DNA of 33,207 bases, from positions 1 to 33,207 of the forward strand of contig JACYME010000114.1 in the NCBI GenBank assembly GCA_015272155.1. Direction: 5' to 3'. Source of the stretch: Leptolyngbyaceae cyanobacterium T60_A2020_046 (lineage in GTDB: Bacteria > Cyanobacteriota > Cyanobacteriia > Phormidesmidales > Phormidesmidaceae). How positions within the stretch are numbered: the first letter of the stretch is position 1; each line of letters starts with the position of its first letter. Made by a program: the position numbers and the translations under genes. The notes beneath the pieces were generated by a model that was not told the origin of the DNA, did not search any database, and saw only the letters and a program-made list of their open reading frames with translations. Below, in pieces: positions 1-8,506 of the stretch.

Positions 1-957
1 CCCATTCGCTATCGCCTCGCCTTTGCAAATTGGCAGAAGTTGGGCGATCGCGATCAAATCCTGTACCAACGCGGCTATCAACTAGTTCACGTGCCCTCCG
101 GCAAAAATAGCGCCGATATCAAAATGTCCATAGACGGCGTTTTAATTTCCCTGCGGAATCCCTTAATTCGTGAGGTGTTTGTCTGCTCTACCGACTCTGA
201 CCTGATGCATTTGAGCCATTCGCTCATAGGGCAAGGCATCACGCCCTATCGCGTATGCCGCCATGAAAATCGGGTAGAAATTCGCAATGTCTTGACCCAG
301 AAGACAGGCTACTTCGTTCTACCCCAGCCCGAAGCAGCATCGCCCAAAGCCCCGAACCAGCCCCAATCTCCAGCCGAGGTCGAACATCTGCCCTCCTCCG
401 CCTCACAACTGCGGGGATGGCTGAAAATCCTGATTTTGCAGGCCCAGCACGATCAGCCCAACCAACCCATCACAATCAGTGAATTGGCGAAGCGATTTCG
501 CAATCGCAACCACGCTGCCGTCAACACAGCCATCCGATCTGTGACAACGGCCAAAACCCTAAAGCAATTTCTCGAAACCAATCCTCAGTTTCAACTCTTC
601 CCAATTCCGAATACGCAATCCTTGCAGGTTACCCTTAGCGAACCGAGCGACAATACTGCGGTTAACCCAGTGGCTAACCCTGCAAAACCTGCGATCGCAA
701 AAATCAGCGATGCCGCCACCCTAGAGCAAGCCGTCGTCAAACTGATGTGGACGCTCTCTGCAAACCAAGCTGGAAAGTCCATTCACCTATCCGTTTTGGG
801 CTCCGAGTTTTCCAAAACCTACCAAGAACCGATGAGTAAGGCTCTGAAACGCATCGGCGAACCCAAAGGATTACCCAAGTTTTTTGCAAAATGCCGTTCT
901 TTACGCATCAAAAAACAGGATCAAGAGTGGCAAGTGCTGCTGGCTTGTGTGAGCTAA
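1..957 (+). CDS. NYN-domain (LabA/DUF88-like) protein, 5' truncated
   Basis: The reading frame is open from base 1, so the gene starts outside the window. A TTG at position 40 is probably internal, because the residues before it (IRYRLAFANWQKLGDRDQ) read as part of the same domain. The visible N-terminal part resembles the second half of a NYN domain, a PIN-like RNase fold: it has KNSADIKMSIDG, followed by the acidic CSTDSDLMHLS loop expected to hold metal-binding aspartates. After a Pro/Ala-rich linker come two segments of about 75 residues (starting near LRGWLKILIL and LEQAVVKLMW). Both read like small winged-helix modules of the LOTUS/OST-HTH type, which bind RNA. I infer a regulatory ribonuclease; its substrate is unknown. 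It converges on the cyclase gene on the opposite strand. The NYN call is fairly secure; the LOTUS-like call is tentative. Confidence 0.75.
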   Translation, partial: PIRYRLAFANWQKLGDRDQILYQRGYQLVHVPSGKNSADIKMSIDGVLISLRNPLIREVFVCSTDSDLMHLSHSLIGQGITPYRVCRHENRVEIRNVLTQKTGYFVLPQPEAASPKAPNQPQSPAEVEHLPSSASQLRGWLKILILQAQHDQPNQPITISELAKRFRNRNHAAVNTAIRSVTTAKTLKQFLETNPQFQLFPIPNTQSLQVTLSEPSDNTAVNPVANPAKPAIAKISDAATLEQAVVKLMWTLSANQAGKSIHLSVLGSEFSKTYQEPMSKALKRIGEPKGLPKFFAKCRSLRIKKQDQEWQVLLACVS

Positions 958-965
958 GGGCGAGG

Positions 966-986
966 GGCTAACCCATCACATTAGCC
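966..986. terminator. Weak hairpin between convergent genes
   Basis: GGCTAA (966-971) pairs with TTAGCC (981-986) across a 9-nt loop, in the 40-bp gap between the two convergent stop codons. There is no clear T-run on either strand, so terminator function is only suggested by position. Confidence 0.3.
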
Positions 987-997
987 TTGTCAGCCCT

Positions 998-2011
998 CTA
1001 ATGCTGCATTTTCAAAAAGCGATCAAGGTCAGAGAATGAACTCGCGTGGGTCACGATGGGCGTTTCATAGCCCTTCATCGTGACGGTATAGCGCTTGAAT
1101 AATTCCTCCGTTGCCCCAAGCTGTTGGAGATGCAGATAAGTGGTTTCACCGATCGCGAGATCCAGCCCCAGCTGCTTCGTCGAAGATTCAAACCGAAACG
1201 CAGCATTCACCGTGTCACCTAGAGCCGTGTAGTCTGGGCGATCGCCCGAGCCCGTATTGCCCACCATGGCATAGCCCGTATTCAAGCCTGCCCCAATCCG
1301 CAACGGAAAGGGAAGCGGAAAGCGCTTATGAAGCTGACTCGTCATTTTGGCTAAGGCACTGATAGCCCGCGTAATTTGCAGCATTTCGCGGGGTTCTGCG
1401 CCTTGGGGGCTGTGAATCCACACCGCCATGACCGCATCACCGATATACTTATCGACCCAACTGCCATATTCGCCAATAATTTCCCCTGCACAGCGAAACC
1501 AAGTGCCAATGGATTCTGAGAGCACTTTTTCATCGGTTTGGCGCGTCATCACGGTGAAATCACGAATATCCACCACCATCACAGAAATCAGCCGCCGCAT
1601 GTGTAGCGTTGCCGTCACCGTTGCCTCATGGGCAGGCGTATGCTCGGGCCGCAGCAGGGCCGGACTGGTGGAGGGACAGTAAAACCGCAGCTCAGTTTGT
1701 CCGAAGGTCAGCAGATCCCCGTCTTGCAGCGTAACCGGCACGCTCACCCGTCGGCCATTCACAAAGGAACCATTGCGGCTACCCAGGTCAATGAGGTAAA
1801 ACTCGCCGGTTTCCATACACTGCACCATGGCATGGTTCCGAGAAATCCAGCGGTCTGGAATGACCAAGTTATTATCGTCGCTGCGGCCAACCGTCCAGCA
1901 ATTGCTGCCCACGAGAGACAGTTGACGGTTTCCAGACTCCGTATGGAGCACCAAATACGGCCCATTTTGTCCAGTCACAGTGCTTTGAGAATTCCAGAGA
2001 TGGAGGCTCAC
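998..2011 (-). CDS. FHA-domain class III adenylate cyclase
   Basis: This 337-aa protein probably makes cAMP. An N-terminal FHA domain (about residues 35-112) has the GRS motif (42-44), SRNH (57-60) and GSRNGSFVNG, the phosphothreonine-binding signature. A class III cyclase catalytic domain follows (about 138-300). Metal-binding aspartates lie at D148 (MVVDIRDF) and D192 (DKYIGDAV). K188 and T262 sit at the purine-specifying positions, a Lys/Thr pair typical of bacterial adenylate rather than guanylate cyclases. N269 and R273 (GDTVNAAFR) match the transition-state residues. There is no transmembrane segment, so it should be cytosolic, with recruitment or activation by a phosphorylated partner through FHA (inference). 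The start is a GTG at 2011 without a clear Shine-Dalgarno. No kinase gene lies next to it. Confidence 0.9.
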   Translation of the reverse strand: MSLHLWNSQSTVTGQNGPYLVLHTESGNRQLSLVGSNCWTVGRSDDNNLVIPDRWISRNHAMVQCMETGEFYLIDLGSRNGSFVNGRRVSVPVTLQDGDLLTFGQTELRFYCPSTSPALLRPEHTPAHEATVTATLHMRRLISVMVVDIRDFTVMTRQTDEKVLSESIGTWFRCAGEIIGEYGSWVDKYIGDAVMAVWIHSPQGAEPREMLQITRAISALAKMTSQLHKRFPLPFPLRIGAGLNTGYAMVGNTGSGDRPDYTALGDTVNAAFRFESSTKQLGLDLAIGETTYLHLQQLGATEELFKRYTVTMKGYETPIVTHASSFSDLDRFLKMQH

Positions 2012-2396
2012 ACGAAGCTTACGTCAGCTACTTGAGAGCTTAACGAACTTACTCAATTCGGTTGAGGATGCTGCTGATTGAACAGATGTCTTGCTCCGGT
2101 CACAATTTTCTGCCTTGGAAAAAGGGAGAAATCGATTCATTCTTCGGTGAGGAAGGAGGGGATTCAGAACGTTCACACGCGCATCGGCAATGCCGTAATG
2201 GGCATTCAGTTGGGAGTCTGGCAACAATTATGCCAAAGAAGCCTCAATATCTGTCGGTTTTTCTGAAACCCGTAGCGAGAGATCGTTTCACCAGACAACA
2301 GCGTCAAGGGGCAACGAATAGATCCGTTGCCGGGGTTCAGGAGTCTGAGGGGTGGTGGCTTCTAGGGAGCGCGTGATACGGGAGATCGGACTCGCT
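2012..2396. other. Gene-free interval, 385 bp
   Basis: This interval lies upstream of the cyclase and downstream of the DUF3120 gene, both on the minus strand. No reading frame here looks like a protein. One short hairpin is visible, GGCAACG and CGTTGCC around an 8-nt loop near 2310-2335, without a T-run. The cyclase promoter should lie here, but I cannot point to convincing -10 and -35 boxes. Confidence 0.4.
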
Positions 2397-3137
2397 TTAA
2401 ACGATCAGGGCGCTGCCAAGAAACAGCAGATCCACGATCAGGGTGCTCAGCACTGCACCGCTAAAGGCCCACCAGCAGGGCTGGCGCGATCGCAACAGCG
2501 GCACGATCCCAATGGTCAACAGCGCGATCGCGACAAGCAAGCCTCGATTGAGGGCGATTGCCGTTTGCAGCGCTGTGGCCCCCTCTCGCAACACCACCGG
2601 CACCCATTCCGGATCAACCTGCATGACCTGTCGCCAGAGGGGCACCAGATCCATCCAATACACGTATAGATCAGTCATGGCCGTCCCCAGCAAAGAGCCG
2701 AGGTAAAAGTAGCTACCCACACGCCCGCGCCCGGTCGCCAAGGTAATCACCACAATGGGAATACCAATCGCCTCGATGGGCAAGTGGACAAAGGGCTCCC
2801 ACCGAAACCAGCCCCAATAGATCGAGCCTGCCAGCCACGTCCAGCTAAAGCCGATGAGCAGATCGCCCCAGATGCGGCTATGGCTGCGCAGCATGAGGCC
2901 CACGCCTGCCATTAGCCAAGTGCTGGTCAGGGTGAGGCTGAGCCAGGGTAGCGATCGCACCAAGGGAGCTTGAAAAAACACCGGAACAACCACCAGCGCG
3001 ATCGCCGCAGCCATCACTCGATGAGTTTGATACCATCCAGCGAAAGGCTGCCACACTGAGGCGTACAGCTTAGGAGTTTTTGTAGAAGGACTAAAGGATG
3101 ACAAATATTTTCTCAGGTTATTAACCGTTCTTAACAT
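2397..3137 (-). CDS. DUF3120 family integral membrane protein
   Basis: From the ATG at 3137 this gives 246 residues with six or so hydrophobic segments (for example VMAAAIALVVVPVFF, LLVAIALLTIGIVPLL and a C-terminal segment ending FLGSALIV). The FFQAPLVRSLPWLSL stretch and the conserved-looking GSIYWGWFRWEPFVHLP region match my memory of DUF3120, a family of unknown function found in cyanobacteria and plastid lineages. An upstream in-frame start at 3254 would add 39 hydrophilic, low-complexity residues that do not look like the family, so I prefer 3137. It is divergent from uppP, with about 235 bp between the chosen starts that could hold promoters for both. Function is unknown; the location is presumably the plasma or thylakoid membrane. 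Confidence 0.75.
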   Translation of the reverse strand: MLRTVNNLRKYLSSFSPSTKTPKLYASVWQPFAGWYQTHRVMAAAIALVVVPVFFQAPLVRSLPWLSLTLTSTWLMAGVGLMLRSHSRIWGDLLIGFSWTWLAGSIYWGWFRWEPFVHLPIEAIGIPIVVITLATGRGRVGSYFYLGSLLGTAMTDLYVYWMDLVPLWRQVMQVDPEWVPVVLREGATALQTAIALNRGLLVAIALLTIGIVPLLRSRQPCWWAFSGAVLSTLIVDLLFLGSALIV

Positions 3138-3373
3138 ACCACATTGGCTGTGGTCGGGCACGCAACCCTGGGGCTGGCTGGGTAGAATATGGCGGGGCTT
3201 GGCCTGTTGGCTGAACGGCCTCGTCAACGGACCTAGTATCCCCCCTGGGGGCATCCCAACTTTAATGTATTGGAATTGGATGAAAGGTGTGGGATGCGCG
3301 AAAACAGCGCAAAACGCAACCCTCTCTCATATCTGTTAAGCAAACTTCACTGTTTGGGGATCACTCATTCGTT

Positions 3374-4276
3374 ATGGTTATGTCTGCGATCGCAACGTTC
3401 ATACCAGTCTTCCCGCTCTTGATGACCTCTGAAATCGCCCAGGGCCTTTCAATCTGGCAGTCCATTATGGTGGGCATTGTTCAGGGCATTACGGAGTTTT
3501 TGCCCATTAGCAGCACCGCCCATATCAAAATGGTGCCCGTGGTGTTGGGCTGGGGCGATCCGGGGGTCGCGTTTACAGCGGTGGTGCAGCTCGGCAGCAT
3601 TGGGGCGATTCTCAGCTACTTTTGGACCGATGTGAAAACGGTGTGTCAGGGCATTGGGCGCGCGATCGCCCATCGCCAGTTTGAAGACGCCGATTTCCAA
3701 GTCGGGCTGGGTATTTTGGTCGGCACCCTGCCGATTGTGGTCTGTGGTCTGTTGCTCAAGTTTTTTCTGCGGGAAAGTTATGAAACCCTGGCGCGGGGTT
3801 CTGTGGTGATTGGCGTTACCTCCATTGCCTTGGCGGTGCTGCTGGGGGTGGCAGAGTGGCGGGGCAAGCGTCATCGCGGCTACGACAAAGTGGGTCTGTG
3901 GGATGGCATTGGCATGGGATGGGCCCAGGCGCTGGCGTTGATTCCTGGGGTGTCGCGATCCGGGGCGACCATCACGGCGGGGCTGTTCATGGGGTTTGAT
4001 CGCGCCACGGCAGCGCGATTTTCCTTGTTGATGGGGATTCCCGCGATCGTCTTGTCTGGCATTGCGGAACTCGACGAACTATTTGCCCCAGATTTTCAGA
4101 TGGGGGCAGCAGCGATCGCGGCGGGCGTGATTTCAGCCGCCATTTCTTCCTACATTGCCATCTACTGGCTGCTTCACTTTCTCAGAAACCACACCACTTG
4201 GGTGTTTGTGTTTTATCGCATTGCCTTTGGTACAGCGATTTTGTGGGGCGTCGCCAGCCAAAAAATCCCCAACTAA
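3374..4276 (+). CDS. uppP: Undecaprenyl-diphosphatase UppP (BacA family)
   Basis: UppP dephosphorylates undecaprenyl diphosphate to regenerate the lipid carrier for peptidoglycan and other envelope glycans, and confers bacitracin tolerance. Numbered from the ATG at 3374 (300 aa), the family motifs are clear: QGITEFLPISSTAH (37-50), which contains the (E/Q)xxxE catalytic pair Q37/E41 and a conserved His, and PGVSRSG (191-197), the second active-site motif with its Arg. There are about eight hydrophobic segments. The first acidic position is Gln instead of the Glu of E. coli, a known variant. The frame stays open upstream to a weak start at 3287, but those extra residues are hydrophilic and unlike UppP. 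A second ATG at 3380 is equally possible. Confidence 0.93.
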   Translation: MVMSAIATFIPVFPLLMTSEIAQGLSIWQSIMVGIVQGITEFLPISSTAHIKMVPVVLGWGDPGVAFTAVVQLGSIGAILSYFWTDVKTVCQGIGRAIAHRQFEDADFQVGLGILVGTLPIVVCGLLLKFFLRESYETLARGSVVIGVTSIALAVLLGVAEWRGKRHRGYDKVGLWDGIGMGWAQALALIPGVSRSGATITAGLFMGFDRATAARFSLLMGIPAIVLSGIAELDELFAPDFQMGAAAIAAGVISAAISSYIAIYWLLHFLRNHTTWVFVFYRIAFGTAILWGVASQKIPN

Positions 4277-4611
4277 ACCCTGTACCAGAGAATATCGCAG
4301 CGATCAGAGGCGGGTTCGGAAGGGGCGAGGCCCTCGGCGGGCGGCAGTCCTGTAGGGCAACGCATACTCGGAAAATTTGACCTCACCGAGTGCCCAAGTC
4401 CTGCCTGGGGCATCCTCACAGCGGCTCTGCTGTCTAATCTCCAGCGGCAGAGCCACCCCTAGGGACTCCCAGCCAGAGGCTAGGAGCCAGGGATCTCGGG
4501 AGAGTTCAGGAGTATGCGTTTGCCCTGGGCAGTCCTGCCTAGAATTAAGGTGCGCACGTCTTTGCGGTGTACTATTTTCTGTTTGGGGAGCGTTGACCCA
4601 CGGATATTGCC
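4277..4611. repeat. Gene-free structured element with nested inverted repeats
   Basis: The 335 bp between uppP and the DUF512 gene hold no convincing protein. An imperfect long inverted repeat frames most of it: AGGGCAACGCATACTC at 4354-4369 matches the reverse complement of 4510-4526 with a single extra T. Inside, GGCTCTGC and GCAGAGCC form a hairpin around 4424-4454, and CTCGG pairs with CCGAG near 4367-4388. The words AGTCCTG or GTCCTGCC recur three times (4346, 4398 and 4531 regions). This looks like a folded dispersed element (MITE-like or REP-like) or a structured RNA. The DUF512 promoter may lie in the last 80 bp. The identity is inferred from structure only. Confidence 0.5.
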
Positions 4612-6027
4612 ATGAGCCAATCCACCATTCAACCGGCTGTTGTGACACGAGTGTTGCCGGACTCGATCGCGGAGGAAATTGGCTTTGAAGCGGGCGATCG
4701 CCTCGTTTCCATCAACGGTCAGCGGCCCCGCGACTTGATCGACTATCAGTTTCTCTGCGCCGATGAGGAACTGATTTTGGAAGTGGTCGATCGCACGGGC
4801 AAGGCCCACACCGTCGAGCTTGAAAAGGACTACGACGAAGATCTGGGCCTGGAGTTTGAAACGGCCCTCTTCGACGGTTTGATCCAGTGCAATAACCGCT
4901 GCCCCTTTTGCTTTATCGACCAACAGCCGCCCGGCAAGCGCGAAACCCTCTATCTCAAAGATGACGACTATCGGCTGAGTTTTCTATACGGCAGCTATCT
5001 GACGTTGACCAACCTGACCCCGCGCGAATGGGATCGCATTGCCGCGATGCGCCTATCGCCCTTATTCGTCTCCGTCCACGCCACAGAGCCGGAGGTGCGA
5101 TCGCGGCTGCTCAAAAATCCCCGCGCGGGTGAACTGCTGTCTCACCTCGCGTGGTTTCAGGAACAGCGGCTGCAAATCCACGCCCAAGTGGTGGTCTGCC
5201 CCGGCATCAACGACGGCTCGCACCTGACGCGCACCCTGCACGATCTGGCTCGCTTCCACGGCGGTGATGTTCCTACCGTGGCCTCGGTGGCGGTAGTGCC
5301 CGTGGGTTTGACCCGCTTTCGTCCCCGCGAGGATGAGCTGATCCCCGTATCGTCGGCTAAGGCGAGGGAGGTGATTGATCAAGTGCAGCCCCTCCAAGCG
5401 GAGTTTCGTCAACGCTTTGGCACGACCTTTGCCTGGTTGGCAGATGAGTGGTTTTTGATTGCACGGCGATCGCTGCCCACAGCGGCGGATTATGAAACCT
5501 ACCCTCAGCTTGGCAATGGGGTAGGCTCCATTCGCCAATTTTTGACGGAGTTTGAGGACGCGGCCACCCTGTTACCCACTGAGGTCAATCCGCCGCGCCA
5601 CTACACCTGGGTGGTGGGCAATGCGGTGGAGCACGCCTTTCAGCCCATTGTGGAACGGTTTAATGCTATCCACGGCTTGCACGTTTCGTTGGCGGCGCTA
5701 AATAGCGACTACTGGGGCCAAGAGATTACCGTGACCGGGCTGCTGACGGGGCACGACCTGCGGCATCATCTGCACGATCGCGCCTTGGGCGACGGCATTC
5801 TGCTACCGACGGTGATGCTCAAGCCCAACGATTCCGGCGATCGCCAAACCTGGCAGTTCCTCGATGACCAACGCGTGAGCGAGGTGAGCCAGACCCTTGA
5901 CGTTCCGATTCACCCCGTTGAGGGCATTTCAGGCCTGATTGCAGCCTGTCTTCAGCCAGAGCCAGAGAAAAATTCCGAAACCGCCCCTAATCGCCGATTG
6001 CGTCCTTTATCCTTAGAAACGGAGTGA
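4612..6027 (+). CDS. PDZ/DUF512 FeS protein, radical-SAM-like (cyanobacterial family)
   Basis: This 471-aa protein starts with a PDZ-like segment (residues about 8-60, VLPDSIAEEIGFEAGDRLVS). A CX3CX2C cluster motif follows at C93, C97 and C100 (CNNRCPFC), typical of radical-SAM iron-sulfur binding. The LSFLYGSYLTLTNL and VSVHATEPEVRSRLLKN stretches and the DUF512-type C-terminal half fit a family annotated as a putative FeS-containing cyanobacterial oxidoreductase. The reaction is unknown. The ATG at 4612 gives a complete PDZ module. Its TGA (6025-6027) overlaps a GTG that could begin the outer-membrane protein gene, suggesting co-transcription. I am sure of the family and not of a function. 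Confidence 0.88.
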   Translation: MSQSTIQPAVVTRVLPDSIAEEIGFEAGDRLVSINGQRPRDLIDYQFLCADEELILEVVDRTGKAHTVELEKDYDEDLGLEFETALFDGLIQCNNRCPFCFIDQQPPGKRETLYLKDDDYRLSFLYGSYLTLTNLTPREWDRIAAMRLSPLFVSVHATEPEVRSRLLKNPRAGELLSHLAWFQEQRLQIHAQVVVCPGINDGSHLTRTLHDLARFHGGDVPTVASVAVVPVGLTRFRPREDELIPVSSAKAREVIDQVQPLQAEFRQRFGTTFAWLADEWFLIARRSLPTAADYETYPQLGNGVGSIRQFLTEFEDAATLLPTEVNPPRHYTWVVGNAVEHAFQPIVERFNAIHGLHVSLAALNSDYWGQEITVTGLLTGHDLRHHLHDRALGDGILLPTVMLKPNDSGDRQTWQFLDDQRVSEVSQTLDVPIHPVEGISGLIAACLQPEPEKNSETAPNRRLRPLSLETE

Positions 6028-6080
6028 AAATACCAGGAGCCGATGGCCTGCGCGTCTGCCAGTGGGATGTCGGTAATTTT

Positions 6081-7871
6081 ATGGGACAAGGCTGTTCTTC
6101 TCGTTGTGTGACTCGGTTGGGACTCAATCTCGCGATCGCCATTCCAGCCTTTGGCCTAGGCGTTTGGGGCACATCCCCTGCTTTGGCAACAATGCCCGAC
6201 CCCGTATTGAGGACGCAAGGGGAAGCATCGCTGGCCTTGGCTGATGCAGCCGCGATCGCCCATCATCCCGCCCCCACGGATGGAGGCTTGACAGCGGAGC
6301 GCCCCGCTGACCCACACCACCTGAGTCAAGCCGAATCCGCCGAGCCCAACGAAACCGACGGCGGCACCTTTAGTCCGTTGCCAGAAGCTTCTGAAGAAGC
6401 TGCACCAGAAGCTGAGGCTGCACCAGAAGCGGTTGAGGATGCTGCGCCAACCGGCATTCCAGAAACTCTTCCGCCCCGACCTGGGGCGGAGGCTGAGGCG
6501 GTGCCAATTCCCGCTGAGGTGGTGCTGGATGCGTTGGAGTACCTCAATCCCGACCCGAATCCGCTCCTGATCCAGACCGACCCCGCTGAAGTGGAAATCA
6601 TCGGCACTCAATTACTGACCCTGGAGCAGGCGATCGAACTGGCCTATCGCAACAATCCTGACTTACAAGTGGCCGAGCTAGAGCTTCAGCAGAGCCGTGA
6701 AGTGTTAAACGAAGCCCGTGCGGCACGGCTCCCCACGGTTTCGGTCAGCGGTGCGCTTCAGGGCCAAAACACCACGAGCACTTCCCTCGGGCTAGTCGGC
6801 GGGGGCTTGGGCACGGTGACGACCGAGCGGCTGGGCGGCGTCATTCGCGGCCAGCTTGATGTGGTGTACAACGTCTTTTCCTCGGGGCGGCGGACGGCCT
6901 CTATTCGGGCAGCGGAGGAAAGTATTCGCCTGCAAGAGCTAGAACTAGAGCGGCGACGTGAGGTGCTACGCCTAAACACCATTAATGAGTATTACGACCT
7001 GCAACAGACGGTTGAGGAGATTCGCATCAGTCAGGCGTTTCTAGAAGAGGCGGAGCGCAACCTGCGGGATACTCGCCTGCGCGAGGAAGTGGGCGTTGGC
7101 ACCCGCTTTGACGTGCTACGGGCTGAGGTGCAAACGGCGAATGCGCGGCAACGGCTGGTGCAGGCCCAGAGCGATCGCCAAATTGCCCAGCGAACCCTTG
7201 CGCGACGGCTGAACTTGCCACCGTCGATTACGGTGAACACGGTGCCCGTCGCGATCGCGGGGAACTGGCCCCTTAGCCTAGAAGAAAGTATCGTGATGGC
7301 GTATCAGCTCCGGGCAGAGTTGGAGCAGCAGCTCGCCCAGCGGGAAATTGGCGAACAGCAGCGCCGCATTGCTCTGTCTGAACGTGGCCCCCAGGTGGAT
7401 CTCTTTGCCAACTATTCCGGCCAAAGTACCTTTACCGAAGATGATGGCTTCAACGATGGCTATCAGTTTGGGGCGCGGGTGGCCTGGACGTTGTTTGATG
7501 GCGGTGCTGCTGCCGCGCGGGGACGACAGCGGGAAATTGACATCGCGATCGCGGAAGAGCGCTTCGAAGACACCCGCACGGGCATCCGCCTTGAAATTGA
7601 GCAGGCGTATTATTCCCTCCAGGCGAATCAGCAAAACATTCAAACCGCAGAACTCGCCGTCGAGCAAGCCCGTGAAGCACTGGAACTCGCAGTTCTGCGC
7701 TTTGAAGCGGGCGTCGGCACGCAGTTGGATGTGATTAGCGCCCAGTCTGAGCTGACGGATGCCGAAGGCCAATACATTCGCGCGGTGCTGGGCTACAATC
7801 GTGCCCTTGCCGCGTTGGAGCGATCAGTCAGCAACCTGCCAGAGCGCAACTACGAACCCCTGCCCTATTAG
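6081..7871 (+). CDS. TolC-type outer membrane efflux protein
   Basis: From the ATG at 6081 this is 596 aa. The N-terminus reads as a signal peptide (basic start, then LNLAIAIPAFGLGVWG, cleavage near SPALA). An Ala/Glu/Pro-rich periplasmic linker follows (to about residue 150), then two outer-membrane efflux repeats. The first begins at LTLEQAIELAYRNNPDLQVA and the second at SLEESIVMAYQLRAELEQQL; each carries long coiled helices and YDLQQTVEEI or YSLQANQQNI segments. TolC homologues form trimeric channels for type I secretion and RND or ABC efflux, and cyanobacteria usually carry few. An in-frame GTG at 6024 overlaps the preceding stop as GTGA and would add 19 residues before the signal peptide, so the true start is uncertain. 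No adaptor or pump gene is adjacent, although an ABC-2 exporter lies 1.6 kb downstream. Confidence 0.9.
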   Translation: MGQGCSSRCVTRLGLNLAIAIPAFGLGVWGTSPALATMPDPVLRTQGEASLALADAAAIAHHPAPTDGGLTAERPADPHHLSQAESAEPNETDGGTFSPLPEASEEAAPEAEAAPEAVEDAAPTGIPETLPPRPGAEAEAVPIPAEVVLDALEYLNPDPNPLLIQTDPAEVEIIGTQLLTLEQAIELAYRNNPDLQVAELELQQSREVLNEARAARLPTVSVSGALQGQNTTSTSLGLVGGGLGTVTTERLGGVIRGQLDVVYNVFSSGRRTASIRAAEESIRLQELELERRREVLRLNTINEYYDLQQTVEEIRISQAFLEEAERNLRDTRLREEVGVGTRFDVLRAEVQTANARQRLVQAQSDRQIAQRTLARRLNLPPSITVNTVPVAIAGNWPLSLEESIVMAYQLRAELEQQLAQREIGEQQRRIALSERGPQVDLFANYSGQSTFTEDDGFNDGYQFGARVAWTLFDGGAAAARGRQREIDIAIAEERFEDTRTGIRLEIEQAYYSLQANQQNIQTAELAVEQAREALELAVLRFEAGVGTQLDVISAQSELTDAEGQYIRAVLGYNRALAALERSVSNLPERNYEPLPY

Positions 7872-7930
7872 CAAAAATCTGCTCCTTGATTTGGGCACTG
7901 TTCGAGAGCTAACTTCTAAAGCAAACCTTA

Positions 7931-8227
<297 letters not shown>

Positions 8228-8506
8228 CTACATACACCACCTCTAGTCGAGACAAGCGCTCGCGAACCGCATCAAAAATCACCACTGCCCCTAAACGTTC
8301 AGACGCATTTGCCTCAGTCACCATCATCTGGCTTGGATCCCCTTTGGATTCTCGCTAGAACTCAGCTCTCAAACTTCAATTCACTTACGGAACCAACGTT
8401 TCATGCAGGTGGAAGACGCTGCCGAGTATCTGCCCAAAGGAATGCGGTTCAAGACAAGCCGTGAATCGTGAACTCCACCGACTTGCGACCCTACTGTATC
8501 GAGTCT

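Noticed and set aside
6024-6080. GTG at 6024 as the certain start of the TolC-type gene
   Set aside because: It overlaps the upstream stop attractively but adds residues before the signal peptide; the ATG at 6081 is more typical.
8398-8506. A further fragmentary gene (a frame beginning MQVEDAAEYLPKGM) beside the pilin-like gene
   Set aside because: It is broken after 23 codons and I could not assign it to any family, so it is not listed as a gene.
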